DNA from: Micavibrio_B sp044238965
Lineage (GTDB): Bacteria; Pseudomonadota; Alphaproteobacteria; Micavibrionales; Micavibrionaceae
DNA: 13,978 bases
Assembly: GCA_044238965.1 (NCBI GenBank)
Contig: JBIICJ010000040.1
Span: 1 to 13,978, forward strand
Reading direction: 5' to 3'
The number at the start of each line of letters is the position of its first letter. The first letter of the stretch is position 1. Under the pieces are notes generated by a model that saw nothing but the letters and a program-made list of their open reading frames with translations, ran no database searches and was not told where the DNA came from. Shown piece after piece: positions 1 through 6,757 of the stretch. A program made the position numbers and the translations under genes.

Positions 1-105
1 CTGAAACAGAATTTCACCATCAACAGGTTGAGCCGCTATTGCGTGCATTGCCACCATAATTAACGCGACCAGTGTCAAACAGAAAAAGTTTATGTTTTTT
101 ATCAT
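1..105 (-). CDS. N-terminal fragment of a secreted or membrane protein (partial, runs off the left edge)
   Basis: The minus strand reads 35 codons without a stop, from an ATG at 105-103 to the window edge. The first residues are M-I-K-N-I-N-F-F, followed by a hydrophobic stretch (about residues 7-23) and a small-residue end (A-I-A-A, about 22-25) that looks like a signal-peptidase I site. The mature start would be Q-P-V-D-G-E-I-L-F-Q. A weak ribosome-binding match (GTGAAG) lies upstream. The gene is divergent from the MAPEG gene. The mature start is loosely like that of alphaproteobacterial cytochrome c oxidase subunit II, which often has a Phe-Gln pair before an Ala-Thr/Ser-Pro motif, but too little is visible to assign it. 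The signal peptide is the only property I trust. Confidence 0.6.
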   Translation of the reverse strand, partial: MIKNINFFCLTLVALIMVAMHAIAAQPVDGEILFQ

Positions 106-123
106 CGGTATCTTCACTTAAAA

Positions 124-152
124 TTGGGATGTTTAGTCATTCCTCATATACT
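124..152 (+). promoter_or_regulatory. Candidate promoter for the MAPEG-family gene
   Basis: TTGGGA at 124-129 and TATACT at 147-152 are separated by 17 bases and match the sigma-70 consensus at 4/6 and 5/6. The predicted start near 159 gives a leader of about 60 bases before the ATG at 220. This is a pattern match only. Confidence 0.4.
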
Positions 153-207
153 CTATTTTTTTAAAAGTAAAAAGCCTAAAGTAAAATTATCAACGATTGC
201 CCTTATG

Positions 208-212
208 AAAGG
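208..212 (+). promoter_or_regulatory. Ribosome-binding site that fixes the MAPEG gene start at 220
   Basis: AAAGG lies 7 bases before the ATG at 220. The in-frame upstream candidates (TTG at 124, ATG at 205) have no such site. TTG 124 would also fall inside the predicted promoter. Confidence 0.6.
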
Positions 213-219
213 TATTTGC

Positions 220-606
220 ATGATCACAGGTTTCTACGCTGCATTTTTAGGAATTTTACTGGTTATTTTAATTATGCGCGTTGTGAAACGGCGCATGCAT
301 TTTAAAGTAGGTTTGGGCGATGGTGGAATCAAGGAGCTGGAGCAAGCCATTCGCGCCCATGGTAATTTTATCGAAATTGTGCCGTTTGCGTTGATTTTAT
401 TGTTTATAATGGAGTATGTGGGAACCCCTTCAATTTATTTACATATTTATGGGGTAACTCTTGTGGCCGCCCGTATTCTGCATGCCATAGGACTTTACCA
501 AACCCCCTATCGTTCTTTTGGGCGCATGATAGGGACCATCTTAAGTAAGATATTAATTGTGACCGCGAGCGTTTACTTATTTATTCATTATGTTGGACAA
601 TTATAA
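220..606 (+). CDS. MAPEG-family small integral membrane protein
   Basis: This 128-residue protein belongs to the bacterial MAPEG superfamily (membrane-associated proteins in eicosanoid and glutathione metabolism, YecN-like). The first membrane helix is about residues 2-22 (M-I-T-G-F-Y-A-A start). A polar loop follows with G-L-G-D-G-G at 31-36 and the family signature R45-x-H47-x-N49-x-x-E52-x-x-P55. Three further hydrophobic helices fill the rest, and the length is normal. Eukaryotic relatives conjugate glutathione, but most bacterial members have no proven substrate, so I assign only the family. The start is chosen because the family begins at this Met and a ribosome site precedes it. The stop is one base from the stop of rsmE on the other strand, with no terminator between them. 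Confidence 0.88.
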   Translation: MITGFYAAFLGILLVILIMRVVKRRMHFKVGLGDGGIKELEQAIRAHGNFIEIVPFALILLFIMEYVGTPSIYLHIYGVTLVAARILHAIGLYQTPYRSFGRMIGTILSKILIVTASVYLFIHYVGQL

Positions 607-607
607 T

Positions 608-1369
608 TTAAGTAAGTCCCGTGCCAGATACTAAACAGACAATTCCATAAATGCCTGCGGTTTCCGCGCGCAAAATATTATCGCCCAAACTGACCACATG
701 GCATTTTTTGTGCGCAGCATTTTGTTGCAGTAACTCCGCCTCTTGCGCCGAAAACCCACCTTCGGGGCCAAAGAAAAACCCGATATTCTTTGTTGCCAAA
801 ACATCGCTCAAAGCCTGCGGCAATAACGGCGCATCGTGCCTCTCAAGCGCCACAAATAATTGAATGTCTGATGAAGGTGCGTTCATCATATCTTTGAATA
901 ACATCAAATCATGTAATATAGGCACCGTCAGTCGTTCACATTGTTCAGATGCCTCGATAATTTGGCGCATCATACGATCGGGTTTGATATCGCGCACCAC
1001 AACATGATCAGTTAAAACAGGGTGCAAGTCCGTTACGCCCAATTCAACCGATTTTTCAATGAGCCAATCCAAACGATCTTTCTTAATCGGCGGGAAAAAC
1101 AAATGAATACGGGGTTTTACGCCTAATTCTGGCACAGATCGTAATTGATCCGACACTGTTAAAACCGATTGTTTTTTACCCGTTTGTGACCATATGGACG
1201 CAAATTCACCATTTCGCCCGTTAAAAATGCGCACAACGTCGCCATCCCGCAGACGCATCACGGTTTTTAAATAATGGGTTTGATCATCATCCAGAGCAAT
1301 CACCGACCCGCTTGCGATCGCATCATGATCAACGTAGAGTCGAGGGGTTGTTTTATAATTTTGGTTCAT
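608..1369 (-). CDS. rsmE: 16S rRNA (uracil1498-N3)-methyltransferase RsmE
   Basis: RsmE is a SPOUT-class enzyme that methylates N3 of U1498 in 16S rRNA of the 30S subunit, using S-adenosylmethionine. This copy has 253 residues, which is normal. The N-terminal PUA-like part carries T-P-R-L-Y-V-D, H-Y-L-K-T-V-M-R-L-R and F-N-G-R-N-G-E. The middle has K-K-D-R-L-D-W-L-I-E-K-S-V-E-L-G. The C-terminal trefoil-knot cofactor site is seen as G201-P-E-G-G205 and later L-G-D-N-I-L-R-A-E-T-A. The reading frame stays open up to 1447, but the family starts just before T-P-R-L, so I use the ATG at 1369-1367. No Shine-Dalgarno sequence precedes it, and its start codon abuts that of ubiA on the other strand. 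Confidence 0.93.
   Translation of the reverse strand: MNQNYKTTPRLYVDHDAIASGSVIALDDDQTHYLKTVMRLRDGDVVRIFNGRNGEFASIWSQTGKKQSVLTVSDQLRSVPELGVKPRIHLFFPPIKKDRLDWLIEKSVELGVTDLHPVLTDHVVVRDIKPDRMMRQIIEASEQCERLTVPILHDLMLFKDMMNAPSSDIQLFVALERHDAPLLPQALSDVLATKNIGFFFGPEGGFSAQEAELLQQNAAHKKCHVVSLGDNILRAETAGIYGIVCLVSGTGLT
1354..1359 (+). promoter_or_regulatory. Perfect -10 box upstream of ubiA, inside the 5' end of rsmE
   Basis: TATAAT is an exact sigma-70 -10 hexamer lying 10 bases before the ATG at 1370. A start about 7 bases downstream would give a transcript with a leader of only a few bases. No good -35 is visible at 17-base spacing. The element lies in rsmE codons immediately after the rsmE start. Confidence 0.45.
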
Positions 1370-2320
1370 ATGATCATGTCTAACATAAAATTTACCGATA
1401 TCCAAAATACCGCGTTGATTTATCGTGTCACGCCCCTTGGGTGGCATCCCTATATCAATCTTATGCGACTTGACCGCCCTGTGGGGATTTATTTGTTATA
1501 TTGGCCGTGTGTGTGGGGGTTAATGGCGGGGCAGATTATCAATCCCATTTCCTATATCTTACTTCTCAAGTTTTTAATCTTGTTTGGTATTGGTGCGATT
1601 GTAATGCGCGGAGCCGGATGTGTCATTAATGATTTATGGGACCGTGATTTTGACAAAGCCGTTGAACGCACAAAATTACGCCCCCTGGCGAGTGGTCAGA
1701 TAACATCGCGCAACGCCTTTATTTTCCTCGGTTTCTTATGCACGGTGGGGTTGATTATTTTGTTACAATTACCGCCGCTGGCTATCGGTTTGGGCGTGCT
1801 GTCACTTATACCTGTCTGTCTTTACCCGCTTGCCAAACGCGTGACGTGGTATCCGCAATTTATACTTGGCCTTACGTTTAACTTTGGTGTTTTAATGGGC
1901 GGTGCAACCATCATTACCCAGATGACCACAACCAATTTCATACCGATCATAATTCTATATCTGGCGGCAATATTTTGGACGGTCGGATATGATACGGTTT
2001 ACGCCCATCAAGATATTGAAGATGATCAGCAGATCGGGGTGAAATCCACCGCACAAAAATTCGGGCGACATTCCCATACCGTTATATTAGGATGCTATAT
2101 TGTTATGAATATTCTTATGGCCACCAGCGCATTGATGATGTCCATTTCATCGCCTTTGTTTTGGATTTTACTCGCCGTCACATATTTGTGGATGATCACA
2201 CGCCACTATGGGTGGGATCATAACAACCAACAAGATTGCCTGCGTCAATTCAAATCACATGTGATGGTGGGGGCGGGAATTGGGTTGTGTTTATTGATTG
2301 CCGCGATTTTATCGTCATAA
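1370..2320 (+). CDS. ubiA: 4-hydroxybenzoate polyprenyltransferase UbiA
   Basis: UbiA attaches the polyprenyl tail to 4-hydroxybenzoate in the inner membrane, the committing step of ubiquinone synthesis. The protein has 316 residues with about eight or nine hydrophobic helices. The N-terminal W-H-P-Y-x-x-L-x-R-L-D-R-P-x-G pattern is typical of the family. The first metal-diphosphate motif is N87-D-x-x-D91-x-x-x-D95 (N-D-L-W-D-R-D-F-D). The second is Y-D-T-V-Y-A-H-Q-D-I-E-D-D at 207-219. K-S-T-A-x-K-F-G follows. The frame is open from 1274, but that region is antisense to rsmE. ATG 1370 is chosen as the first codon after the TATAAT; ATG 1376 is equally possible and removes two residues. Neither has a Shine-Dalgarno sequence. 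A strong terminator follows at 2358-2387. Heme and chlorophyll prenyltransferases share the fold, but the motif wording fits UbiA. Confidence 0.93.
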   Translation: MIMSNIKFTDIQNTALIYRVTPLGWHPYINLMRLDRPVGIYLLYWPCVWGLMAGQIINPISYILLLKFLILFGIGAIVMRGAGCVINDLWDRDFDKAVERTKLRPLASGQITSRNAFIFLGFLCTVGLIILLQLPPLAIGLGVLSLIPVCLYPLAKRVTWYPQFILGLTFNFGVLMGGATIITQMTTTNFIPIIILYLAAIFWTVGYDTVYAHQDIEDDQQIGVKSTAQKFGRHSHTVILGCYIVMNILMATSALMMSISSPLFWILLAVTYLWMITRHYGWDHNNQQDCLRQFKSHVMVGAGIGLCLLIAAILSS

Positions 2321-2357
2321 AACCCTGATATTCCGTCATTTTTTGTGCCCATAAAGT

Positions 2358-2387
2358 AAAACCCGCCTGTTTAACGAGGCGGGTTTT
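2358..2387 (+). terminator. Rho-independent terminator after ubiA
   Basis: A perfect 11-base stem (AAAACCCGCCT at 2358-2368 and AGGCGGGTTTT at 2377-2387) encloses an 8-base loop. The T-run forms the 3' arm. It ends ubiA 38 bases past its stop. Because the 5' arm begins with an A-run, it may also work on leftward transcripts. Confidence 0.85.
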
Positions 2388-2404
2388 AATAATGTGTCTA
2401 AGCT

Positions 2405-2435
2405 AAATAAAAATCGTCCCTAATTTAGGACGATT
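2405..2435 (-). terminator. Rho-independent terminator after the histone-like gene
   Basis: AATCGTCC (2412-2419) pairs with GGACGATT (2428-2435) around an 8-base loop. Read leftward, the stem is followed by TTTATTT (2411-2405). It begins just past the stop codon at 2440-2438, so it should end the histone-like transcript and any read-through from the trxA and addAB direction. Confidence 0.8.
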
Positions 2436-2437
2436 GA

Positions 2438-2686
2438 TTATTTTTTCTTAGCAGCTGGCTTTTTCTTAGCTGGAGCTTTTTTAGCTGCAGGCTTTTTAGC
2501 TGCAGGCTTTTTAGCCGCTGCTTTTTTAGCTGGAGCTTTTTTAGCTACTGCTTTTTTAACAGTTTTTTTCGCAGCTGGCTTTTTAGCTACTGCTTTTTTA
2601 ACTGTTTTTTTCGCAGCTGGTTTTTTAGCTGCTGGTTTTTTAGCTACAGCTTTTTTAGCTGCTGGCTTTTTCTTTGCTACTGCCAT
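2438..2686 (-). CDS. Histone H1-like lysine/alanine/proline-repeat protein
   Basis: This 82-residue protein is built almost only from modules ending in Lys-Lys: P-A-A-K-K, A-V-A-K-K, A-P-A-K-K, A-A-A-K-K, and two shorter T-V-K-K. By my count it has 35 Lys, 29 Ala, 9 Pro, 6 Val, 2 Thr and 1 Met. There are no acidic, aromatic or Arg residues. The composition resembles the C-terminal tail of eukaryotic H1 and bacterial H1-like proteins (HC1-like, AlgP-like tails), which bind and compact DNA without sequence specificity. No folded domain is present, so it is probably an intrinsically disordered, strongly basic nucleoid protein. That role is inferred from composition. The start has a clear AGGAG (2695-2699) 8 bases upstream. 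A tandem duplication lies inside the gene. A dedicated terminator and a possible own promoter suggest it can be transcribed alone. Confidence 0.85.
   Translation of the reverse strand: MAVAKKKPAAKKAVAKKPAAKKPAAKKTVKKAVAKKPAAKKTVKKAVAKKAPAKKAAAKKPAAKKPAAKKAPAKKKPAAKKK
2541..2624 (-). repeat. 42-base tandem duplication inside the histone-like gene
   Basis: Positions 2541-2582 and 2583-2624 are identical except for two bases. Each copy encodes the same 14 residues, P-A-A-K-K-T-V-K-K-A-V-A-K-K. The unit spans three Lys-Lys modules and keeps the frame, which suggests slippage or unequal crossing-over lengthened the protein. The rest of the gene repeats more loosely at 15-base spacing. Confidence 0.85.
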
Positions 2687-2726
2687 GTTAGTTTCTCCTG
2701 TTTGAGGTTAGAACATGATTCGCCAC

Positions 2727-2754
2727 AGTGTAACCCGAAATGCGAAAAATGCAA
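2727..2754 (-). promoter_or_regulatory. Possible promoter of the histone-like gene
   Basis: Leftward, TTGCAT (2754-2749) and TACACT (2732-2727) are 16 bases apart, each a partial match to sigma-70 hexamers. The predicted start near 2720 leaves a leader of about 34 bases that includes the AGGAG ribosome site. The match is weak. Confidence 0.3.
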
Positions 2755-2760
2755 AACGTG

Positions 2761-2793
2761 TTTTTGATCATGGCGGAAAACCATGAACAAAAA
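2761..2793. other. Imperfect inverted repeat between trxA and the histone-like gene
   Basis: TTTTTG-A-TCATGG (2761-2773) and CCATGA-A-CAAAAA (2781-2793) form a 13-position stem with one A/A mismatch around a 7-base loop. Leftward from trxA it lacks a following T-run, so it is not a standard terminator. It could be a 3'-end hairpin or an operator, or chance. Confidence 0.35.
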
Positions 2794-2840
2794 ATTAACA
2801 AGAGGGAGTAAATATCACAAAGACATGATCCGTAATCGCA

Positions 2841-3158
2841 TCACGCGACGGATGAAATCCAATCGCTCAATTGTGATTTTGACATGCTGCCCACACGCGT
2901 ATCAACCAACGCGCCGCCTTTGAATACCATGAAGGTAGGAATGCCGCGAACACCATATTTTGTTGGTGAATTTGGGTTTTCATCGATATTCACTTTTACC
3001 ATTTTCACCTTGCCATTCATCTCTGTTGCCAGCTCATCAACGATAGGTGACATCGCTTTACAAGGGCCACACCACTCCGCCCAAAAATCGACAACTACAG
3101 GCTCGGATGATGATAAAACTTCACTGTCAAAATTTTGGTCTGATACGCTCATTGTCAT
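2841..3158 (-). CDS. trxA: Thioredoxin
   Basis: This is a 105-residue classical cytoplasmic thioredoxin, a dithiol reductant for ribonucleotide reductase, peroxiredoxins and other targets. The active site is W29-C30-G-P-C33-K, preceded by V-V-V-D-F-W-A-E. D24 is the buried acid and P74 in G-I-P-T is the conserved cis-proline. F-K-G-G follows. There is no signal peptide. The start at 3158 has GAGGA (3166-3170) 7 bases upstream; a second in-frame ATG at 3152 is less well placed. It lies 122 bases downstream of addA, a common alphaproteobacterial arrangement, but has its own candidate promoter in that gap. The thioredoxin-reductase-like gene at 10903 is not its reductase, since it lacks a CxxC. 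Confidence 0.96.
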   Translation of the reverse strand: MTMSVSDQNFDSEVLSSSEPVVVDFWAEWCGPCKAMSPIVDELATEMNGKVKMVKVNIDENPNSPTKYGVRGIPTFMVFKGGALVDTRVGSMSKSQLSDWISSVA

Positions 3159-3205
3159 GGTATTTTCCTCTTATCTGGTCGACACGTGACACAAAATGCC
3201 ACAAG

Positions 3206-3224
3206 TGATTCGTTTTTGATTCGT
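3206..3224. repeat. 8-base direct repeat with 11-base period in the trxA leader
   Basis: TGATTCGT occurs at 3206-3213 and 3217-3224, one helical turn apart, between the predicted trxA -10 box and its start codon. Each copy contains GATTC, which fits the GANTC target of alphaproteobacterial CcrM methyltransferases. Function is unknown and it may be chance. Confidence 0.5.
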
Positions 3225-3237
3225 CTATATACATCTA

Positions 3238-3265
3238 ATTATGGGGTAAGATCGCCCAAAATCAA
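3238..3265 (-). promoter_or_regulatory. Candidate trxA promoter
   Basis: Leftward, TTGATT (3265-3260) and CATAAT (3243-3238) are 16 bases apart, with 4/6 and 5/6 matches to sigma-70 hexamers. Transcription would begin near 3231 and give a leader of about 70 bases. This would let trxA be expressed apart from addAB. Confidence 0.45.
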
Positions 3266-3280
3266 GCCCAGATAGCATGA

Positions 3281-6200
3281 TTATAACGGCATAAAAAATG
3301 GTTTGTCTGTCCATAATAATGCTGTTTTGATGATTTTATTAGGATAAATCTGGCCAAGTAACTCTTTATACAGACCCAATTGTGCCCGATAAGATGGCGG
3401 AATATCTCTTACATCATCTGGAGATGGGCGATTTGTTTTATAATCAACCACCAATATTTCATTCTCACCTATATATAAGCGGTCAATTTGCCCAGAGATG
3501 ATATCGCCCGATGATAATTTACCCAGTATAGGCACCTCAGCCTGTGACCCAGTGGCGAAAACCATGTGAAAATCAGGGTGATGCAGAACTTTTAATGTTT
3601 CAACAACAATATCATTTTGTGTATCAGACGATAATCCAAAGCGATTTCGCGCTACATAAGCCCGCGCGACCACATCCCATGTTGATGGATCGTGCTCTGG
3701 CAAAACTTGAAGTAAACGATGGGTAATATTGCCACGCACAAATCGATCACGACCATTGGTTATGCCCAAGAACGATGTATGAGGTGTGTCTAATGTGACG
3801 CTATCTTTATCAAGTCCTGTCATTTTTGATGGATTTACAATCCGCGATCTACTATTTGTCGATAATGAAAGATCAAGTGGCGTTCCCACACAATCGGGTA
3901 TTATAAAATCTTTTTGTGTATCTAATAGGTCATCATTCTGCTTCGAGCCCATTTTATAGGAATATGTTTTGCCCCATTTACGATTGCCCTGTTCATCCGC
4001 CGCTATATTCAATCGATCAAAGCCCTTTGATACCAAATGATGCCAACTATCATCTTTGGGTACAGATTGATTGGCGGTGGCTTTGTGTGCGCCACAAACA
4101 ATTAAACTATCTTCCGCGCGGGTCAATGCGACATAAAGCAAACGTTTATCCTCATCCAATAAAGCGGATAATGATTGATTGCGTAAACGTGTATATATTT
4201 CAGAGCGATGTTTTTGATCAAAAGGTGACAATAGTGGCAATTTATAGGACTGGCCTTTGTGCGCAGTCCACACAATTGGTGATGTTTTTTTATGATTAGC
4301 GACCGCAATCGTATCTGGAATAATCACCACAGGTGCCTCTAATCCCTTAGAAGCATGGACTGTCATAACACGAATCTCACCCGATTCTTTTGACAATTCC
4401 CGTTTAATTTCACGCGCACCACTGCCAAAATAATTGATAAAGTCAGGGATCGTACGAATATTCTGCAACTCAAGGCGGAGTGAATCGCCAAGCATTTCAT
4501 CCAGCGGATCAATAATCTCTTGACCAAAACGAGCAACACAAGCTCGATAACCCGATCCTTTTGAATCCGCAGGGCATGGGTTTATTAATAAAGACGATAA
4601 CCATTCATAAACAGGCACACGATCTGCCAACGTAATTGCCGATGCAATCCATTTAGCTTCGCTTTCATATTCTGGATCTTTTGATAAGTGATCCCACAAT
4701 GATTGCCCTGCTATGCGCGATGTAGAGCATTTATATAATTGTTCCTCATTCCAACCAATAAAAGGAGATTTTAAGAAACATGCGAGCGAGAAATCATCTT
4801 TGTTCAAGGTCACAAATTGAGCAAAGGCCAATAAATCCTTGATGACGATATGTTGATTTAAAACCAAACGGTCAATTCCTGAGACAGGCAAGTTCCGCCA
4901 TTTGAGCATTTTAATCAAATTATTCATTTGATGATTACGTGTGCGGAACAAGATCATAATATCTTCTGGCCGCCAATTACCCGCAGTGATTTCATTATGA
5001 ATGCGGTTTACAATCTTTATAAGAATGCGGTATTCGGCATTTTTATCACGCGATGTCTGACCAATATCATCCTGAAAAATTGAAGCCCATGATGTAAAGG
5101 CTGATTTTTTTTGTGCTGCATCAGGCGCATTATCAGTTTCAAGCCATAATTCAACCGAACCTGATTGATCTTGTTTGTGTGTGTGCCGGTAACTATAGTG
5201 AAAAATGGAATCTACTTGCTTTGCTCCCACCAACGATACCGCGATATCAGGCCTCTCAAATGTTTTATCCACAAGATCCAAAATAGGTTTTGTCGATCGA
5301 AATGAATATCGTAATGATTCTTCTAACTTATCCTGATACGGACTCGTTTTAACTTTAAAATATTCCAACATATCGTGAAATACTTGCGGATCGGCACCTT
5401 GAAAGCTAAATATTGATTGTTTTTCATCGCCCACAACAAATAAACTGCGCTTACGATCTGGCACGATATCAGGTGCAATTGTAAACATTTCTTCTGACAA
5501 TTTTTGAATAATATTCCATTGTGCTGGCGTTGTATCTTGCGATTCATCAAGCAAAATATGATCAATACCGCCATCTAATTTATAATGCACCCATGTGATA
5601 TCAGATGATAATAAGTTTTCAGTACGGAGAATTAAATCATTATAATCCACTACATTTTGGATTTGTTTTAAGGATTGATAATCTTTATATATCATATATG
5701 CCAGTTGGATAATTCCAATTGTAGCATTTACTTCTTGTGCTAATTGTAGTTGATTTATTTTTTGATCAAAATATTCATATAAATTTTGTAGACCTACATC
5801 TTCTTTTAATGAATTATTACGCGGCCTTACCCGCATACAAGAAATTATATCATGAATACAAGATAACCGCTGATCTTCATCCATAGCGATGAATTTATCA
5901 ATTCTTTGGGCCGTATCAAAGGCAACACCCTTGCCCTGTAAACGGAACTTATCAGCTATCTGTCGCCATAAATCTATATCTTTTAACGAAAATGAAACAA
6001 AATTTTCTGCAGGCTGTTTAAGATCTGAAATCTGAATACCAAAATGATCAGCATAAATTTTATCTAGTTCTATTTTATTATCACTTAATAATTTAAAAAT
6101 ATAATTGATATGAGAAGATGATAGGGTTTGTTCAATTAATTTTTTTAAAGCCTGAAAATTAAACAAATCAAATAAATATTTAATATTACCCGCCGCCGTT

Positions 6201-6757
6201 TGGGATTGCCCTAGCAAAATTTTTTCAAATGATTTTTTTTGCAAATTTTTAGCCGTAGAATCTTCCAACACTGTCATTGATGGTGATAATCCAGCTTCTA
6301 ATGGAAATCGTGCCAAAATTGATTGACAAAATGAGTGAATAGTCATGATGCGCAAGCGATCAGGACGATCTAGAATCATTGCAAATAATTGACGCGCCGA
6401 GGATATAACAGTTTCATGAAGCTCTGCCTGACCAAAGATATCCAGCAGCTCTTTTTGCAACTCATTATCTGTACATATTGACCATTTCATCAATGTATCT
6501 TGAACGCGGATCGACATATTTGTTGCGCCCGCTTTGGTAAAGGTAATGCACAAAATACGCTCTGGTGTTGTACCCGCCGCACCCGTGATCGGATCGGGCA
6601 GCAATAAACGTAAAACTCGTTTTACCAACACGGTTGTTTTGCCAGACCCCGCCGAAGCGCGCACCCACACATGTTTATCAGGGTTTGCCGCACGACGCTG
6701 TGATTCCGATGGGTTTTCAATATCTGATAATGGAATATCAGCGCGGATCATATTCAT
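3281..6757 (-). CDS. addA: Double-strand break repair helicase-nuclease AddA
   Basis: AddA is the motor and nuclease subunit of AddAB, which resects double-strand breaks and prepares 3' ends for RecA. At 1158 residues it is full length. In order: Q motif at S19-Q-R; Walker A A-S-A-G-S-G-K40-T; T-F-T-K-A motif Ia; motif II D404-E-S-Q-D; V-V-G-D-E-K-Q-S-I-F-S-F-Q-G (about 445); R-Y-S-F-R-S; V-M-T-V-H-A-S-K-G-L-E (about 800); and Y-V-A-L-T-R-A-E-D motif VI. The C-terminal RecB-like nuclease shows R-G-N-I-T-H-R-L-L-Q, G-Q-I-D-R and D1105-Y-K1107-T-N-R. Residues about 170-370 are encoded by visibly AT-rich DNA and look poorly conserved. The start overlaps the addB stop as ATGA and has GGAGA (6764-6768) 6 bases upstream, so the two subunits are probably translationally coupled. 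Confidence 0.97.
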   Translation of the reverse strand: MNMIRADIPLSDIENPSESQRRAANPDKHVWVRASAGSGKTTVLVKRVLRLLLPDPITGAAGTTPERILCITFTKAGATNMSIRVQDTLMKWSICTDNELQKELLDIFGQAELHETVISSARQLFAMILDRPDRLRIMTIHSFCQSILARFPLEAGLSPSMTVLEDSTAKNLQKKSFEKILLGQSQTAAGNIKYLFDLFNFQALKKLIEQTLSSSHINYIFKLLSDNKIELDKIYADHFGIQISDLKQPAENFVSFSLKDIDLWRQIADKFRLQGKGVAFDTAQRIDKFIAMDEDQRLSCIHDIISCMRVRPRNNSLKEDVGLQNLYEYFDQKINQLQLAQEVNATIGIIQLAYMIYKDYQSLKQIQNVVDYNDLILRTENLLSSDITWVHYKLDGGIDHILLDESQDTTPAQWNIIQKLSEEMFTIAPDIVPDRKRSLFVVGDEKQSIFSFQGADPQVFHDMLEYFKVKTSPYQDKLEESLRYSFRSTKPILDLVDKTFERPDIAVSLVGAKQVDSIFHYSYRHTHKQDQSGSVELWLETDNAPDAAQKKSAFTSWASIFQDDIGQTSRDKNAEYRILIKIVNRIHNEITAGNWRPEDIMILFRTRNHQMNNLIKMLKWRNLPVSGIDRLVLNQHIVIKDLLAFAQFVTLNKDDFSLACFLKSPFIGWNEEQLYKCSTSRIAGQSLWDHLSKDPEYESEAKWIASAITLADRVPVYEWLSSLLINPCPADSKGSGYRACVARFGQEIIDPLDEMLGDSLRLELQNIRTIPDFINYFGSGAREIKRELSKESGEIRVMTVHASKGLEAPVVIIPDTIAVANHKKTSPIVWTAHKGQSYKLPLLSPFDQKHRSEIYTRLRNQSLSALLDEDKRLLYVALTRAEDSLIVCGAHKATANQSVPKDDSWHHLVSKGFDRLNIAADEQGNRKWGKTYSYKMGSKQNDDLLDTQKDFIIPDCVGTPLDLSLSTNSRSRIVNPSKMTGLDKDSVTLDTPHTSFLGITNGRDRFVRGNITHRLLQVLPEHDPSTWDVVARAYVARNRFGLSSDTQNDIVVETLKVLHHPDFHMVFATGSQAEVPILGKLSSGDIISGQIDRLYIGENEILVVDYKTNRPSPDDVRDIPPSYRAQLGLYKELLGQIYPNKIIKTALLWTDKPFFMPL

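Noticed and set aside
1..105. Naming the left-edge fragment cytochrome c oxidase subunit II
   Set aside because: Only about ten mature residues are visible and the resemblance is loose; no copper-site or membrane-helix sequence can be seen.
124..219. Longer MAPEG protein starting at TTG 124 or ATG 205
   Set aside because: The extra residues do not fit the family N-terminus, and the ribosome site points to ATG 220.
651..863. Plus-strand open frame antisense to rsmE
   Set aside because: It lies wholly inside rsmE, has no recognisable domain and an unlikely composition; it is a shadow frame.
2450..2680. Regularly spaced repeats that could suggest a CRISPR array
   Set aside because: The period is 12-15 bases with no spacers and it encodes Lys-Lys modules in frame; it is a protein-coding repeat.
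3159..3280. A terminator between addA and trxA
   Set aside because: I found no stable hairpin followed by a T-run in this gap, so read-through into trxA remains possible.
3916..4308. Open frames on both strands inside addA, plus others inside addA and addB (for example 5323-5574, 7205-7595, 9326-9619)
   Set aside because: All are covered by well-conserved AddA or AddB coding sequence, and their translations look random.
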